64,000 nt of DNA from Cephalotus follicularis (GCA_001972305.1 BDDD01000371.1:494200-558199); one strand, 5' to 3'. Counted from the stretch's first letter, positions 44,283-56,957 are shown. Numbers and translations: made by a program. The notes: generated from the letters alone by a model not told the origin.

Positions 44283-45112
44283 TGTTAATGCAATAATGAG
44301 TAATGTAATGGAATGTAATGAACTGGGTCCCAACTGAGATGAACCAGCAACGCTAGCCCCGAGATGAACCAATAAGTCACCAATTAAGATGAACCAGGAG
44401 GGTCACCGAGATAGCCCAATGGATTGGTTCACCAATCGAGATGAACCACAAATGTTGAATGAATGTTTCTATATAGTCTAATGTTAAAAGTGTAAATGAT
44501 AGAACTATAATGAGGTCTGACCAAAGGTAAAATTAAATGTTCTTATTCCTCTCCTCTGCTTTTAACGTTTGGAGTGTATATTCCGCTCCTCCTTAAGCGG
44601 GGGTACCAAGAAGGATTTATATGACTGTTAAATGGTCCTCTGAATGTTATGGATGTCTGTACTATCTGGATGAACATTCAATTGCATCTCTCATGACACA
44701 CACATGTTTACACTTGCTACACATACACCCCATACTTGCATATGAAGTAGTTCCTACACAAACAGTGGTTGCTGACCCATTCTCGGCAATGGGTCGGTGC
44801 AGGTAAAGATTCACAGCAAGTAGAGGGTTAAAGTAACCAAATAAGTCTTCTCCTCCAATGCAGTTTGATGAACAAGAAGTATGAAAGTGTATTGCTTTAT
44901 GACCTGCCGGGTTATGGCAGAGGCTGCAAAAAATAGTAATGTATATACATTGAGTTTTATCCACATGAGTTGTGGTTTATTTAGATTTTCCGCATGCACT
45001 ATTTTATGATAAAATGTTTTATTTATGCTGCTGGATGATTGATGGACTTGAATGGTACAACTTGTAACTCGTCAAGCCTTGGGCGTTAGCCCTTGGGGTT
45101 TGGGGCGTTACA
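44283..45112 (+). repeat. Element D 3' LTR fragment (last 830 bp)
   Basis: It aligns with 41,263-42,099 of the 5' LTR, from GTTAATGCAATAATGAGTAA to the TTACA end; the first ~1.13 kb of the LTR is missing. ATCAC follows. Confidence 0.9.
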
Positions 45113-45458
45113 ATCACATAGGATCCACATCGGTCAAAACCATTTGAAAACCATTTTAATAACCATAACCATTTTCCAAATCCATAAATCATTTCCATAG
45201 CCATAGGCTATTTTCCGTATCTATAAACCATTTCCATTTCCATAAACCATTTTCCACTTGTTGGTCCCTATCGGAGTTGAAAACAATGGAGAGGAAGTCC
45301 AACTAAGATATCTGAGTAGAGTCCCAATGGAGCTATCCTAACCATTTTTGAAAACCATTTGTATAAAATCCCCTTTTATGAAACTTTGTTTAAACATTCA
45401 TTTTGATGATTGATCCATAGTTTAAAAGTGTTACAAGAGGATTTCCATGGGCTACAAG
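45113..45458 (-). repeat. Reverse family C LTR, segment between elements D and E (copy 1)
   Basis: Reverse complement of about 33,400-33,670 (CCATTTCCATAAACCATTTT, TTGGTCCCTATCGGAGT, GAGAGGAAGTCCAACTA). It ends ACAAG, the target duplication of element E. Confidence 0.85.
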
Positions 45459-46743
45459 TGTAATACCTCGTTTCTATACTTATATGTTTATCATTGCATA
45501 TTGTATTTATGCCTTCTATTATATGCTATGTTGATTGGACCCTCTGATTTTATTTTGAATTGTGTTTGTTTTATGGGGCCTAAGCGTCGATGCCTTCATC
45601 AGAAACGTCGATGCTTTGGCATTGTGGAACACGTCAATGCCCATAGTCTTGTCATCGATGCGTTTGGCTTTTAAAGGTGTAAGCGTCGATGCCTTACCTT
45701 TACCGTCGATGCTTAAGTCGACTTTCCATTTTGATTGGACGGTGGCTTGCTTATAGAAAAGGAGGATTTGTGCCATTTTTGTTTATCCGATTTTCCTTCT
45801 TTGATTAAATATGTATCTGCATGTAAGGAATTTATTTAGTTACATGATTTTTCCATTAGTTTTGACACATTTTTCCTTGTTTTTAAGAACTGATCACTAC
45901 AATTCTTTAAAAACCATCACCATTATTCTTCAAACCAACACAGCAACTTGGACATAATTTCTGCATCGTTTTTGGCGTCATTTTGAGGTACCTTCTAAAC
46001 GAAAATTGTTGTTTCCATGTTGTAGCTTTTATATTAACTGTTAGATTGTTAGATTGTATTAACACATTCTAGAAATTCGTTTTGATCATGAAGTTTAGAA
46101 CCTGTTTTTAAAAGAATATTTCTGCTGCCATTTTAAATTGTATGTCCATGCATCTATGTGTTTTAATCGTTATACTGGTATCTAGTGGTCATAGAATCAT
46201 GTTTAATCACTTCCCTACCACTGTTTTATGACTTATGCACAGAAACATTAGATTGTAGTTCTTATTTTGTAAACTGCAATATTCCAGGAAATATATCTTC
46301 AAGTTGTTATTCATGTATGTGTCTTGCAATTTATATATGATCATGCATTGATATATGTATGTTTACACGTTTATAGACCATGATTCAGAACCTGTATATT
46401 GTTGTTTGTAACTTGTGTTTTTGAAATTGAAGTTTTATGCATGGTTTTCAACTGATTTTCTGCACTGCGATTCTTGTTTTCGACGTAAAGCATCGACACC
46501 TATCGTAAGTGTCGATGCCTGTGTATGTAAAGTCTGTTTTAAACACCATGCATGTGTCTATGCGACTACTGCTTTGTATATCCGTTGATGCTTATGTCTT
46601 AAATGTCGACGCTTTTAGTTAAACGTCGACGCTTATGTCGTGTTTGCTGTTTTGTTCTTCAATATTTTGTTCAGCTTTTTTTCTGGCCTTTGCTGTGTCA
46701 AAACCGTTGATGCCCATGTTAAGCTCTAACGCCTTTGACATGA
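45459..46743 (+). repeat. Truncated copy of element E 5' LTR (first 1285 bp) in tandem copy 1
   Basis: TGTAATACCTCGTTTC preceded by ACAAG, the same as at 49,506. It breaks off at GACATGA and joins Sirevirus gag at 46,744. GCGTCGATGC-type clusters at 45,590-45,720 and 46,475-46,743. Confidence 0.9.
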
Positions 46744-47597
46744 GAGAAAATTGCTAGGGTGCCTCAATGATGAGTGGGAACCAAAACCAAGTGTTAGTCA
46801 CTTGAGACCTTTTGGTTGCAAAGTTTTCGTTTTGAACAATGGAAAAGATAACCTTGGAAAATTTGATGCCAAAAGTGATGAAGGAATATTTCTAGGCTAC
46901 TCTTTAAATTCTAAGGCATATAGAGTGTTTAATAAGAGAACATTGATTATTGAAGAGTCAATTCATGTCTTGTTTGAAGAGTCTAATTGTACTCCGAGAA
47001 AGGGAGATGTTGTTGATGATGTAGGTATATTGGAGCAATTGGAAAGCTTGGACATCAACAATGAAGATGGCAATGATGAGAAAGTTGAAGAAGAAGGAGC
47101 ACATGAAGAAGAAATCCAACAAGTTCAAGTCACCAAGGAGCCAATCGCAAGAACAGAACGAGAGTCCAAATCCCACACATCACAAAGCTTCATTCTTACC
47201 TTGTATACACTTATAGCTTTGTATCAATTGTGCTTCATTGTAAAACAAATTCGCAACGAATTTGTAAACACTTAAACCTTTACTCTCATCCATACAAGAA
47301 AGGTTGTCTCTTGTATTGCTCGGTTGGAGCAAATTGTATTTCGCTTGGTTGGAGCGAAAGTTTGTTGGAGCTCGGTTGGAGTTCCAAGCCCGGATTGGGG
47401 CATCACTAGTGAATACTCAAGGGGAGGCCTTGGGGAGTGGACGTAGGAGGTTTGCCGAACCACTATAAATCCGTTTGCACTTTCTAACCCTACTCTTTAC
47501 TTTTCGCATTGTGAAATTGAGTAATTAATTTTATTTGTGGTATTTTTGCTAGATTATTTTTTATAAGTCTATTCACCCCCCCTCTAGACTTCCTACA
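46744..47597 (+). pseudogene. Sirevirus remnant in tandem copy 2: gag tip, integrase C-terminal part and LTR end
   Basis: Thirteen gag codons (RKLLGCLNDEWEP) are fused by a deletion to KPSVSHLRPFGCKVFVLNNG and KAYRVFNKRTLIIEESIHVLF, the integrase C-terminal region of copia. The 174-residue frame 46,751-47,275 spans the join. From about 47,190 the sequence is Sirevirus LTR (CTCGGTTGGAG repeats, TTTGCCGAACCACTATAAAT, TATTCACCCCCCCTCTAG) ending CTACA at 47,597, then ATGGG. Confidence 0.85.
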
Positions 47598-49505
47598 ATG
47601 GGGAAATGCAGGGATAGTTAGATCATGGGACAAATTTAAAGAAGAATTTAATGAACAATACTATCCCGAAGCTGAAGTGGCTAAAAGAGAAGCTGAATTT
47701 CTTAACCTCGCTCAAGGTCATATGATAGTTTCCCAGTGTGAGGCCAAATTCATTGAATTGTCAAGAATAGCCCCACACATGGTTGATACTGAAACAAGGA
47801 AAGCCAAGAAGTTTCTTATTGGCCTCCGACCTAATATCAGACAGCAGCTGGTACCTCTACGACTAAGATCCCTCTTTGAAGTGTCTAGCAGGGCCAGACA
47901 CATAGAGGCTGTGACTGATGAGATACATAAATTGAGGATCCAGATGGGCAATAAGAGATCGGTTTCTCCAGGAGAACATTCTGGTAGACGTTCTGGGGGC
48001 AGTAATCAATCCCAGAGATCGAGATATAGTAGTAGCCTCAACCTGAGTGGTTCCCCACATAGTACGGGCAGTCCAGCTGGTCCTTCCATATTTGGAAGAT
48101 AGTATCGTAACTCCCAGCAGAGAAGAAGAGGTCGTGGCTCTCGACGAAGAGATCGAGGATTACTGTCACCATAGACAAGTCATTCCAGACTTGCTGATTC
48201 TAGCAGTCAAGCCTCTTATGAACCATGCATATATTGTCAATGTATGAATCATGCCTCCGATGATTGTTGGTGGAAAACTGGGAAATCTATGGTATACGGA
48301 GCTACTGATCATAAAGCTGTAGAATTCAATGTTAATGCAATAATGAGTAATGTAATGGAATGTAATGAACTGGGTCCCAACTGAGATGAACCAGCAACGC
48401 TAGCCCCGAGATGAACCAATAAGTCACCAATTAAGATGAACCAGGAGGGTCACCGAGATAGCCCAATGGATTGGTTCACCAATCGAGATGAACCACAAAT
48501 GTTGAATGAATGTTTCTATATAGTCTAATGTTAAAAGTGTAAATGATAGAACTATAATGAGGTCTGACCAAAGGTAAAATTAAATGTTCTTATTCCTCTC
48601 CTCTGCTTTTAACGTTTGGAGTGTATATTCCGCTCCTCCTTAAGCGGGGGTACCAAGAAGGATTTATATGACTGTTAAATGGTCCTCTGAATGTTATGGA
48701 TGTCTGTACTATCTGGATGAACATTCAATTGCATCTCTCATGACACACACATGTTTACACTTGCTACACATACACCCCATACTTGCATATGAAGTAGTTC
48801 CTACACAAACAGTGGTTGCTGACCCATTCTCGGCAATGGGTCGGTGCAGGTAAAGATTCACAGCAAGTAGAGGGTTAAAGTAACCAAATAAGTCTTCTCC
48901 TCCAATGCAGTTTGATGAACAAGAAGTATGAAAGTGTATTGCTTTATGACCTGCCGGGTTATGGCAGAGGCTGCAAAAAATAGTAATGTATATACATTGA
49001 GTTTTATCCACATGAGTTGTGGTTTATTTAGATTTTCCGCATGCACTATTTTATGATAAAATGTTTTATTTATGCTGCTGGATGATTGATGGACTTGAAT
49101 GGTACAACTTGTAACTCGTCAAGCCTTGGGCGTTAGCCCTTGGGGTTTGGGGCGTTACAATCACATAGGATCCACATCGGTCAAAACCATTTGAAAACCA
49201 TTTTAATAACCATAACCATTTTCCAAATCCATAAATCATTTCCATAGCCATAGGCTATTTTCCGTATCTATAAACCATTTCCATTTCCATAAACCATTTT
49301 CCACTTGTTGGTCCCTATCGGAGTTGAAAACAATGGAGAGGAAGTCCAACTAAGATATCTGAGTAGAGTCCCAATGGAGCTATCCTAACCATTTTTGAAA
49401 ACCATTTGTATAAAATCCCCTTTTATGAAACTTTGTTTAAACATTCATTTTGATGATTGATCCATAGTTTAAAAGTGTTACAAGAGGATTTCCATGGGCT
49501 ACAAG
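47598..49505 (+). repeat. Second copy of D gag end, D 3' LTR and family C segment
   Basis: D gag 47,598-48,329, D 3' LTR fragment 48,330-49,159 and reverse family C 49,160-49,505, each offset 4047 bp from copy 1 and identical where compared. The gag frame 47,677-48,102 repeats that of 43,630-44,055. ACAAG ends it at 49,501-49,505. Confidence 0.9.
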
Positions 49506-51529
49506 TGTAATACCTCGTTTCTATACTTATATGTTTATCATTGCATATTGTATTTATGCCTTCTATTATATGCTATGTTGATTGGACCCTCTGATTTTAT
49601 TTTGAATTGTGTTTGTTTTATGGGGCCTAAGCGTCGATGCCTTCATCAGAAACGTCGATGCTTTGGCATTGTGGAACACGTCAATGCCCATAGTCTTGTC
49701 ATCGATGCGTTTGGCTTTTAAAGGTGTAAGCGTCGATGCCTTACCTTTACCGTCGATGCTTAAGTCGACTTTCCATTTTGATTGGACGGTGGCTTGCTTA
49801 TAGAAAAGGAGGATTTGTGCCATTTTTGTTTATCCGATTTTCCTTCTTTGATTAAATATGTATCTGCATGTAAGGAATTTATTTAGTTACATGATTTTTC
49901 CATTAGTTTTGACACATTTTTCCTTGTTTTTAAGAACTGATCACTACAATTCTTTAAAAACCATCACCATTATTCTTCAAACCAACACAGCAACTTGGAC
50001 ATAATTTCTGCATCGTTTTTGGCGTCATTTTGAGGTACCTTCTAAACGAAAATTGTTGTTTCCATGTTGTAGCTTTTATATTAACTGTTAGATTGTTAGA
50101 TTGTATTAACACATTCTAGAAATTCGTTTTGATCATGAAGTTTAGAACCTGTTTTTAAAAGAATATTTCTGCTGCCATTTTAAATTGTATGTCCATGCAT
50201 CTATGTGTTTTAATCGTTATACTGGTATCTAGTGGTCATAGAATCATGTTTAATCACTTCCCTACCACTGTTTTATGACTTATGCACAGAAACATTAGAT
50301 TGTAGTTCTTATTTTGTAAACTGCAATATTCCAGGAAATATATCTTCAAGTTGTTATTCATGTATGTGTCTTGCAATTTATATATGATCATGCATTGATA
50401 TATGTATGTTTACACGTTTATAGACCATGATTCAGAACCTGTATATTGTTGTTTGTAACTTGTGTTTTTGAAATTGAAGTTTTATGCATGGTTTTCAACT
50501 GATTTTCTGCACTGCGATTCTTGTTTTCGACGTAAAGCATCGACACCTATCGTAAGTGTCGATGCCTGTGTATGTAAAGTCTGTTTTAAACACCATGCAT
50601 GTGTCTATGCGACTACTGCTTTGTATATCCGTTGATGCTTATGTCTTAAATGTCGACGCTTTTAGTTAAACGTCGACGCTTATGTCGTGTTTGCTGTTTT
50701 GTTCTTCAATATTTTGTTCAGCTTTTTTTCTGGCCTTTGCTGTGTCAAAACCGTTGATGCCCATGTTAAGCTCTAACGCCTTTGACATGAACGTCGACGC
50801 TTTTGTTTACACGTCAATGCTTTATTCTGGTTGTTTGATATTTTGTTTTGTACGCTATGATAATGCTTGGATTAATCTGATTAGGGTATTGATATCATCC
50901 GTGGTAGAGATTAGGATACTCCTTGTTTACTTTTGTTCTGTATTCGGGTTTGTTTAGTTTTCGATCGGGTAAGGTACATATATTTCTCATTTCTTGGCTA
51001 TTCTATGATTTTATTGAAAAGGACTTTTCGTTGTCAGATATTCGATTTTATTCGAATAAAATATGTTATATTACTATGGTTAATATTACTTATTTTATAA
51101 TCTGCGCATGATTTTCACTATAAAAAATATGTTAAATAGACATGGCTTTCACCATCGAAAGTATGTTATCTTTCCGATACATATATGTTTATGATTTTAG
51201 ACATGTTAAGAAATTGCTTAGAAAATCTGTTTATGTTTTAAAATTGTTTTAGAATAAAATATTGTTTTAGCATAATGACATACAGAGAAAAACTTACCTA
51301 TGCTGTACCATAGGGATGTTCTTTGGCACGGAGGACATGACACCTACCGTGGCGGTGTGATCGTCTACGACATCTCTTTTTATATATATCCTGAGGGTAG
51401 GGTATGGATCCATTTGAGGCGTATAAGTCGACTCTAGTTATTATCATATTCACATTCAAATTTTGGATTGATTGTGTAGTGCCGTACACGTCTTTCCGTC
51501 AGAGCATGTGAGCCTCACGAACTCCTTGC

Positions 51530-51567
<38 letters not shown>

Positions 51568-52168
51568 ACACATCATATCTCTGCCATGGAATTATGAAAC
51601 CAGATAAAGTTTTGAATTATGATACCATGCTTTTTGGAAGGTTATGATTATTTCTTTTACAACTGTTTTATTTAAATATTCTGTTTTATCTTATGAAGTA
51701 ATATTTGACTATGCTATTCTTCTAATTTTGAAGTTCATATATTTTTGTTTACCGTTTACTGTTTTATATTGTTATCCGTACTAAGGTTTTCTCAGCCGCT
51801 TTTTGTTTCCATGCGGCGAGTTTTCAGGAGCATCGGGGAAATGTGTGAGGAGTTATTCACCATGTGTCTGAGGATCACCTAGGAATCGATCCTGTTTTAT
51901 TTCTGTTATTTCATGGTCATGTTTTGGCCAGTCATTTGAGCAATGTTAAGATTTCCGTTTATGTTTTTAGATTATGGTTTTGAAATTGGTTAAGTTAAAG
52001 TTTTCAGACTATTCAGATATCAGACTATGTCTTAGATTCATGTTTTAGTTTATGATATGTCATAGACCATCACGCTTTTGAGTAAAGTTAAGATTTGAGT
52101 ATTATGATCTTTTATGTTTAAGTTCTATTACTGTACCTGCATGGGCTCCCACCTTTGGGGGTGTTACA
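49506..52168 (+). repeat. Element E 5' LTR (2663 bp)
   Basis: TGTAATACCTCG...GGGGGTGTTACA. GTCGAYGC clusters lie at 49,630-49,765 and 50,520-50,830, and a (TA)16 microsatellite at about 51,530-51,563, where the 3' LTR has only TA and CA runs (58,946-58,970). No coding domain. Confidence 0.92.
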
Positions 52169-52173
52169 GATTA

Positions 52174-52186
52174 TGGTATCAAAGAG
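52174..52186 (+). other. Element E primer-binding site
   Basis: TGGTATCAAAGAG begins 5 bp after the LTR end; one base (G to A at position 9) differs from the initiator tRNA-Met complement within the first 11 positions. Confidence 0.85.
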
Positions 52187-52340
52187 ATAGGTTTTGTTCT
52201 TTACAAGACCTAACTAGGTTTGACCTGTGAGATTGGATAGATTTGGGTTAGCGATTTTTCGTTATGGTCGTTTTGATATGTCTGTTGTTTCGCTTTCTGA
52301 TTCTTTTTGTCGTTATCTTGTCCTGGTTTCTATTGCCAAG

Positions 52341-53500
52341 ATGGTACGAACAAGGAACACCCCTCAGAGAACTGCATCAGTTGTGGCTCAGGATGGAGCA
52401 AGAAATGAGCGTGTTGTGGATGAAGTGGTAGGACAGGTTGTAGTGCAAGAAGTGAACCGGGTGATGCAGCAGCAAAATCCTGGACATGGTCATCGTGAGC
52501 AGGTAGCTGAGGAGAATGTACCAGTGGATGCCCATGCAAATAGAGGAGCTGGGGACCGGCCTGACACTCCAGTTTATGTCTGGCTAGAGAGGTTCCAAAA
52601 GCAGATGCCGCAATCCTTTAGTTTGGCACCAACACCTGTGGAGGCTGAGCATTGGATTGCTCATTTAGAAAAGATATTTGATGTGTTGGGGTGCGGTGAT
52701 GATTAGAAGGTGACATTAGCTATGTATAAGCTGGAAGGCAATGCCCAAACTTGGTGGAAGACTTTGAAAACTGCTAAGGGTGAAAGATTTATTGATGCTT
52801 TGTCTTGGTCTGGCTTTTGTGAGATCTTCTATCAGCAATATTTTCCCACTGCTGATATAGAGGCTTATGCGAGAGAGTTTGTTATGACAAGACAGAAGGA
52901 GGGTGAGTCTGTTATCGAGTTCTTGGCCCGGTTTACCAGATTGGTGGACTTTGCTGGACCTGCGGCGGGGTCGTCATTAGAACAAGCTGAGAAGTTTAAA
53001 TGGAAGCTATAATATCAGCTCAGGGGTAAGCTGATAAACTCGAGATTCACTGATGTATCATAAGTTGCAAATGCTATGAAGAACATAGAGATGGAGAGGT
53101 TAGACTTTCAGGCTTCTCAGCAAGAAGGTGAAAGGAAGAGGAACAGGGGAGATTCTCAGGGTAAAAACTCTGGACAGCAGGGTAAGTGTCGTGATGGTAA
53201 ACAACAAAGGAAGAATAATAATCAGAACAGGGGAGGAGGATAGCAGCGTCAACAAGGGAATGATCAGAGGCAAGCTCAGGGAGCTGGTGGTGGGGGTAAC
53301 CCCAATGTTCAGATTGCATAGTATGACACTTGTGGGAAGTGACATTTGGTGGGGACTTGTTACAAGGCGATTGGATCCTGCTTTGTATGTGGACAGTGGG
53401 CCATCGCTTTATGAATTTTCAGGACCCCCGTGCGAAGGAAAGGAGAGGTAATGGGGGAGATACGGGATAGCGCAATGTGGGAGGCCGAGTCTTTGCACTG
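52341..53500 (+). pseudogene. Element E gag
   Basis: The ATG at 52,341 (MVRTRNTPQRTASVV) opens the frame. The capsid core has FQKQMPQSFSLAPTPVEAEHW, HLEKIFDVLGCGDD, a stop at 52,704-52,706, then LAMYKLEGNAQTWWKTLK, FYQQYFPTADIEAYAREF and ESVIEFLARFTRLVDFAG. A Gln/Arg/Gly-rich tail (53,100-53,320) leads to a ruined knuckle (YDTCGK, HLVGTCYKAIGSCFVCG, 53,322-53,400). At least five stops; no functional product expected. Confidence 0.88.
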
Positions 53501-54720
53501 ACTACTCATCAGGAAGCTGATGCTCCAGGTACTATTTCGAGTTATCTCTTTGTTTGTAATCGTATGGCTTATGTACTATATGATACTGGATAGACTCACT
53601 TTGTGGCAGCGAGGTCTTTTGTTCGGCATCTTGGGGTGCCGCCTCGGTCTTTTGATCCAGTTATGGTTCTTTCTACACCTATGGGTACTTCTGTTATTGT
53701 ATCTGAGTATTTCTTTGCTTGCCCTATTGCTTTTGATGATCGGGTTCTTGATGTGGATCTTCTTCCGATTGATATGCATGACTTTGACATGATTCTTCGC
53801 ATGGAATTGTTAGATCGCCATCATTCCATGATTGATTGTTACACTCGGAGGATTTTGTTTGGGGATGTGGATAGGCCTGATTTTATTTATCAGGGTTCGC
53901 AGCCGAGGAAGGGTGTCAAGATCATTTCTTTTCTGAAGGCTTAGAAGTTGGTGGCTACAGGCGCTGAGGGATTCTTAGCTGTTGTAAAGGACGTCTCTAA
54001 GGATGAGCCTCACCTTGAGGACTATCCAGTTGTTCGAGAGTTTTCAGATGTGTTTCCGAAGGAGTTACCAGGATTACAACCACAACTGGAAGTGGAGTTT
54101 ACCATCGAGCTCATTCCTAGGGTGGGACCTGTATCTAAAACACTGTATAGGATGGCACCGTTAGAGCTACAAGAACTAAAGGAGAAGTTACAAGAATTGT
54201 TGGATCGGGGTTTCATCCGTCCTAGTGTTTCTCCGTGGGGTGCTCCGGTTCTATTTGTTAAGAAGAATGACGATTCAATGAGGCTATGCATATACTACAG
54301 GGAGCTGAATCGGATTACTATCAGGAACAAATACCCTTTTACCTAGGATTGATGACTTATTTGATCAACTCCAAGGTGCACGGTATTTTTCTAAGGTCGA
54401 TTTGAGGTCCGGATATCATTAGCTGAGGGTGAAAGATGAAGATGTACCCAAGACTGCTTTTTGCATACGGTACGGGCATTACGCGTTTTTGGTGATGCCG
54501 TTTTGACTTACCAATGCTCCAGCGGTCTTCATGGATTTCATGAATCGGGTTTTCCATGAGTTCTTGGATCAGTTTGTGATTGTGTTCATTGATGATATCC
54601 TTGTGTATTCCAAGTCAAGAGAAGACCATGAAGAACAACTTCGTATAGTGCTGGGGATTTTGAGGAAAAATTAGCTACATGCGAAGTTTTAAAGTGTGAG
54701 TTCTGGTAGGAACAGGTGGT
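53500..54720 (+). pseudogene. Element E protease and reverse transcriptase
   Basis: A protease-like segment shows YVLYDTG (about 53,570), a stop, then HFVAARSFVRHLGVPPRSFD and LLPIDMHDFDMILRMELL. The RT follows in the same order as in element [77 protein letters not shown]. After a frame break come [20 protein letters not shown] and the catalytic [12 protein letters not shown] (about 54,583-54,618). Stops lie at 53,942-53,944, around 54,420, 54,505 and 54,673. Confidence 0.9.
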
Positions 54721-55400
54721 ATTCTTTGGCCACGTGGTTACAGCAGAAGGCATTGGTGTGGATCCTGCTAAGGTTGAGGCTATCACTAAATGGCCGAGAC
54801 CTACCACAGTGACGGAGGTAAGAAGCTTTTTGGGTTTGGTTGGTTACTACAGACAGTTTGTGGAAGGCTTTTCCTTTATAGACTTACCACTGACTCAGCT
54901 TATGAGAAAGGGTGCTAGGTTTGTGTGGAATGAAGAACGGGAGGCAAGCTTTGAGAAGTTGAAGAATGGTCTTGCGTCAGCACCGATTCTTCGTTTGCTG
55001 TCTGGGTCATGTGGATACCAGATTTACTGTGATGCTTCCAAGAAGGGTTTGGGATGTGTTTTGATGCAGCACGGTCATGTTATAGCTTATGCTTCCAGGC
55101 AGCTTAAGCCTTATGAAGTGAACTACCCCACACTTGACCTAGAGTTAGCAGCAGTTGTCTTTTCTTTGAAGATATGGAGGCATTATTTGTATGGAGAAAC
55201 TTGTGACATTTTCACCGATCACAAGAGTCTCAAGTACATTTTTACTTAGAAGGAGTTGAACATGCCTCAGAGAAGATTGTTGGAGCTTCTGAAGGATTAT
55301 GACCTAAATATTCAGTACCACCCTAGTAAGGCTAACGTGGTAGCTGATGCTCTGAGTAGGAAGAGTTCTGGGAGTGTAGCGGCTTTGCTTACTCAGCCGT
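54716..55400 (+). pseudogene. Element E RNase H
   Basis: The frame 54,716-55,249 is open: [37 protein letters not shown], then RNase [20 protein letters not shown] and [18 protein letters not shown] at 55,247-55,249 precedes [19 protein letters not shown], which keeps the ADALSR end that element A has lost. Confidence 0.9.
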
Positions 55401-56916
55401 AGTTCATATCTGATATGGAGCGGTTAGAGTTGAACTTGTTTATTCGGGGTTCTAGAGGCTTTGTTGCTGGAATGAACATAGAACCTACTCTTATATCTCG
55501 GATTAAGGCGGCTCAGAATGATGATGGTGATTTATGGGCCTTAGTCCAGAATGTTGCTGAGGGTAAACAGTCAAAGTTCCGCGTGGATGAGGACGGAGTT
55601 TTATGGCTAGGTAGTCGGTTGTGTGTGCCGGGTGATCCTACTATCAGAGAGGTCGTTCTGTCAAAGGCATACAGCTCTTCGTTCTCTATACATCCTGGTT
55701 CTACAAAAATGTATAGAGATCTGAAGGAAAATTTCTAGTGGAATGGAATGAAGAGGAATGTAGTAGAGTATGTCGGAAGGTGTTTAGTCTGTTAGCAGGT
55801 CAAGACTGAGCACCAGCAAGCCAGTGGATTGTTACAGCCCTTGGAGATTCTGGTTGGGAAATGGGAGAGCATAGCGATGGATTTTGTTACTGGTTTGCCG
55901 AGGACTTTCAGAAGGAATAATGCTATCTGGGTAGTGGTGGATCGACTGACCAAATCTGCTCACTTTTGGCTATTCTAGAGGATTTCTCAGTGGATCGATT
56001 GGCGAAGGTTTTCCAATAGGAGATAGTGAGACTTCACGAGGCACCGGTATCCATTGTTTTGGATAGGGATCCCCGTTTCACTTCGCGGTTTTGGAAGGGA
56101 TTCCAGAAGGCTTGGGCAACACAACTCAATTACAGTACAGCTTTCCATCCAAAGACAGATGGGCAGTCTGAGAGGACTATCCATACTTTAGAGGACATTC
56201 TAAGATCTTGTGCTTTAGAGTGGACTGGAAACTGGGATGTGTACTTGAGTTTGGTGGAGTTTGCTTACAATAACAGTTGGCATGCTAGCATTCGAATGGC
56301 TCCGTTTGAAGCGTTGTATGGAAGAAAGTGTCGAGATCTGACGTGTTGGGATGAGGTTAGAGAAAGAGTGATTGAGGGACCCGAGCTAGTTCAGATCACT
56401 ACTGATAAAGTGGCGATAGCTAGGGATAGATTGAAGGCAGCTCAATCCTGACAGAAGAGCTATGTGGACAAACATCGGAGGGACTTGGAGTTTAGAGCAG
56501 GTGAACATGTGTTTCTGAAGGTTTCACCTTAGAAAGGAGTCCATCAGTTTGGGTTGAAAGGAAAGTTGAGTCCATGGTTTATAGGACCGTTTGAGGTTTT
56601 GGAAAAGGTTGGAGCGGTTGCTTATCGGTTAGCTTTACCTCCACAGTTGTCTCATGTCCATAACGTGTTCCATGCATCTATTTTGAGGGGTTATCAGTAC
56701 CATCCCCTTCACGTGGTCCACTACCCTTTGGACAGTATTCGTGGGGACTTGTCTTATGATGAGGAGGCTAAGGCTATTCTTGATCGGCAAGAACGGGTTA
56801 CTCGTAGCAAGACCATTCCATTTGTAAAGGTCTTGTGGAAAAACCATTCAGAGCGGGGAGCTAAGTGGGAGTTAGAGGAGCACATTCGGGAAGAATATCC
56901 TCGTCTTTTTGAATAA
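55401..56916 (+). pseudogene. Element E integrase with chromodomain-like C-terminus
   Basis: The zinc-finger part ([17 protein letters not shown], stop, WNGMKRNVVEYVGRCLVC) leads into the core: [40 protein letters not shown] and [20 protein letters not shown], a complete D,D-35-E set across frame breaks near 55,975-56,025. Then come [40 protein letters not shown] (GPY/F-like, from 56,560) and the chromodomain-like KTIPFVKVLWKNHSERGAKW with ELEEHIREEYPRLFE, ending at 56,914-56,916. Stops lie at 55,736-55,738, 56,449-56,451 and 56,530-56,532. Confidence 0.9.
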
Positions 56917-56957
56917 GGTATGGGTATGGTTATGATTTCAGGACGAAATCCCTTTTT

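Larger units (their letters stand above)
40134..45112 (+). mobile_element. Element D: internally deleted Ty3/gypsy element, gag only
   Basis: The LTR start TGTAACACCGGG at 40,134 and the LTR end GGGGCGTTACA at 45,112 are flanked by identical ATCAC (40,129-40,133 and 45,113-45,117). The order is 5' LTR, primer site, gag, then only the last 830 bp of the 3' LTR. A deletion runs from the gag knuckle region into the middle of the 3' LTR, removing all of pol. A Sirevirus remnant sits in gag. The excised flanks rejoin family C LTR sequence. Confidence 0.92.
43064..46743 (+). repeat. Large tandem duplication, copy 1
   Basis: 43,446-46,743 matches 47,493-50,790 at a fixed offset of 4047 bp, with no mismatch in any stretch I compared. 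A further 39 bp (43,064-43,102) match 46,744-46,782 at offset 3680, which places the head-to-tail junction at 46,743/46,744. Contents: part of the Sirevirus remnant, D gag, D 3' LTR, a piece of reverse family C LTR, and the first 1285 bp of element E's 5' LTR. Confidence 0.92.
46744..50790 (+). repeat. Large tandem duplication, copy 2
   Basis: The head is 39 bp of Sirevirus gag. It then holds a different Sirevirus interior from copy 1 (710 bp at 46,783-47,492 instead of 343 bp), and then the 3298 bp shared with copy 1. Beyond 50,790 the sequence runs on into the remainder of element E's 5' LTR, so copy 2 is the one joined to the intact E. Confidence 0.92.
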
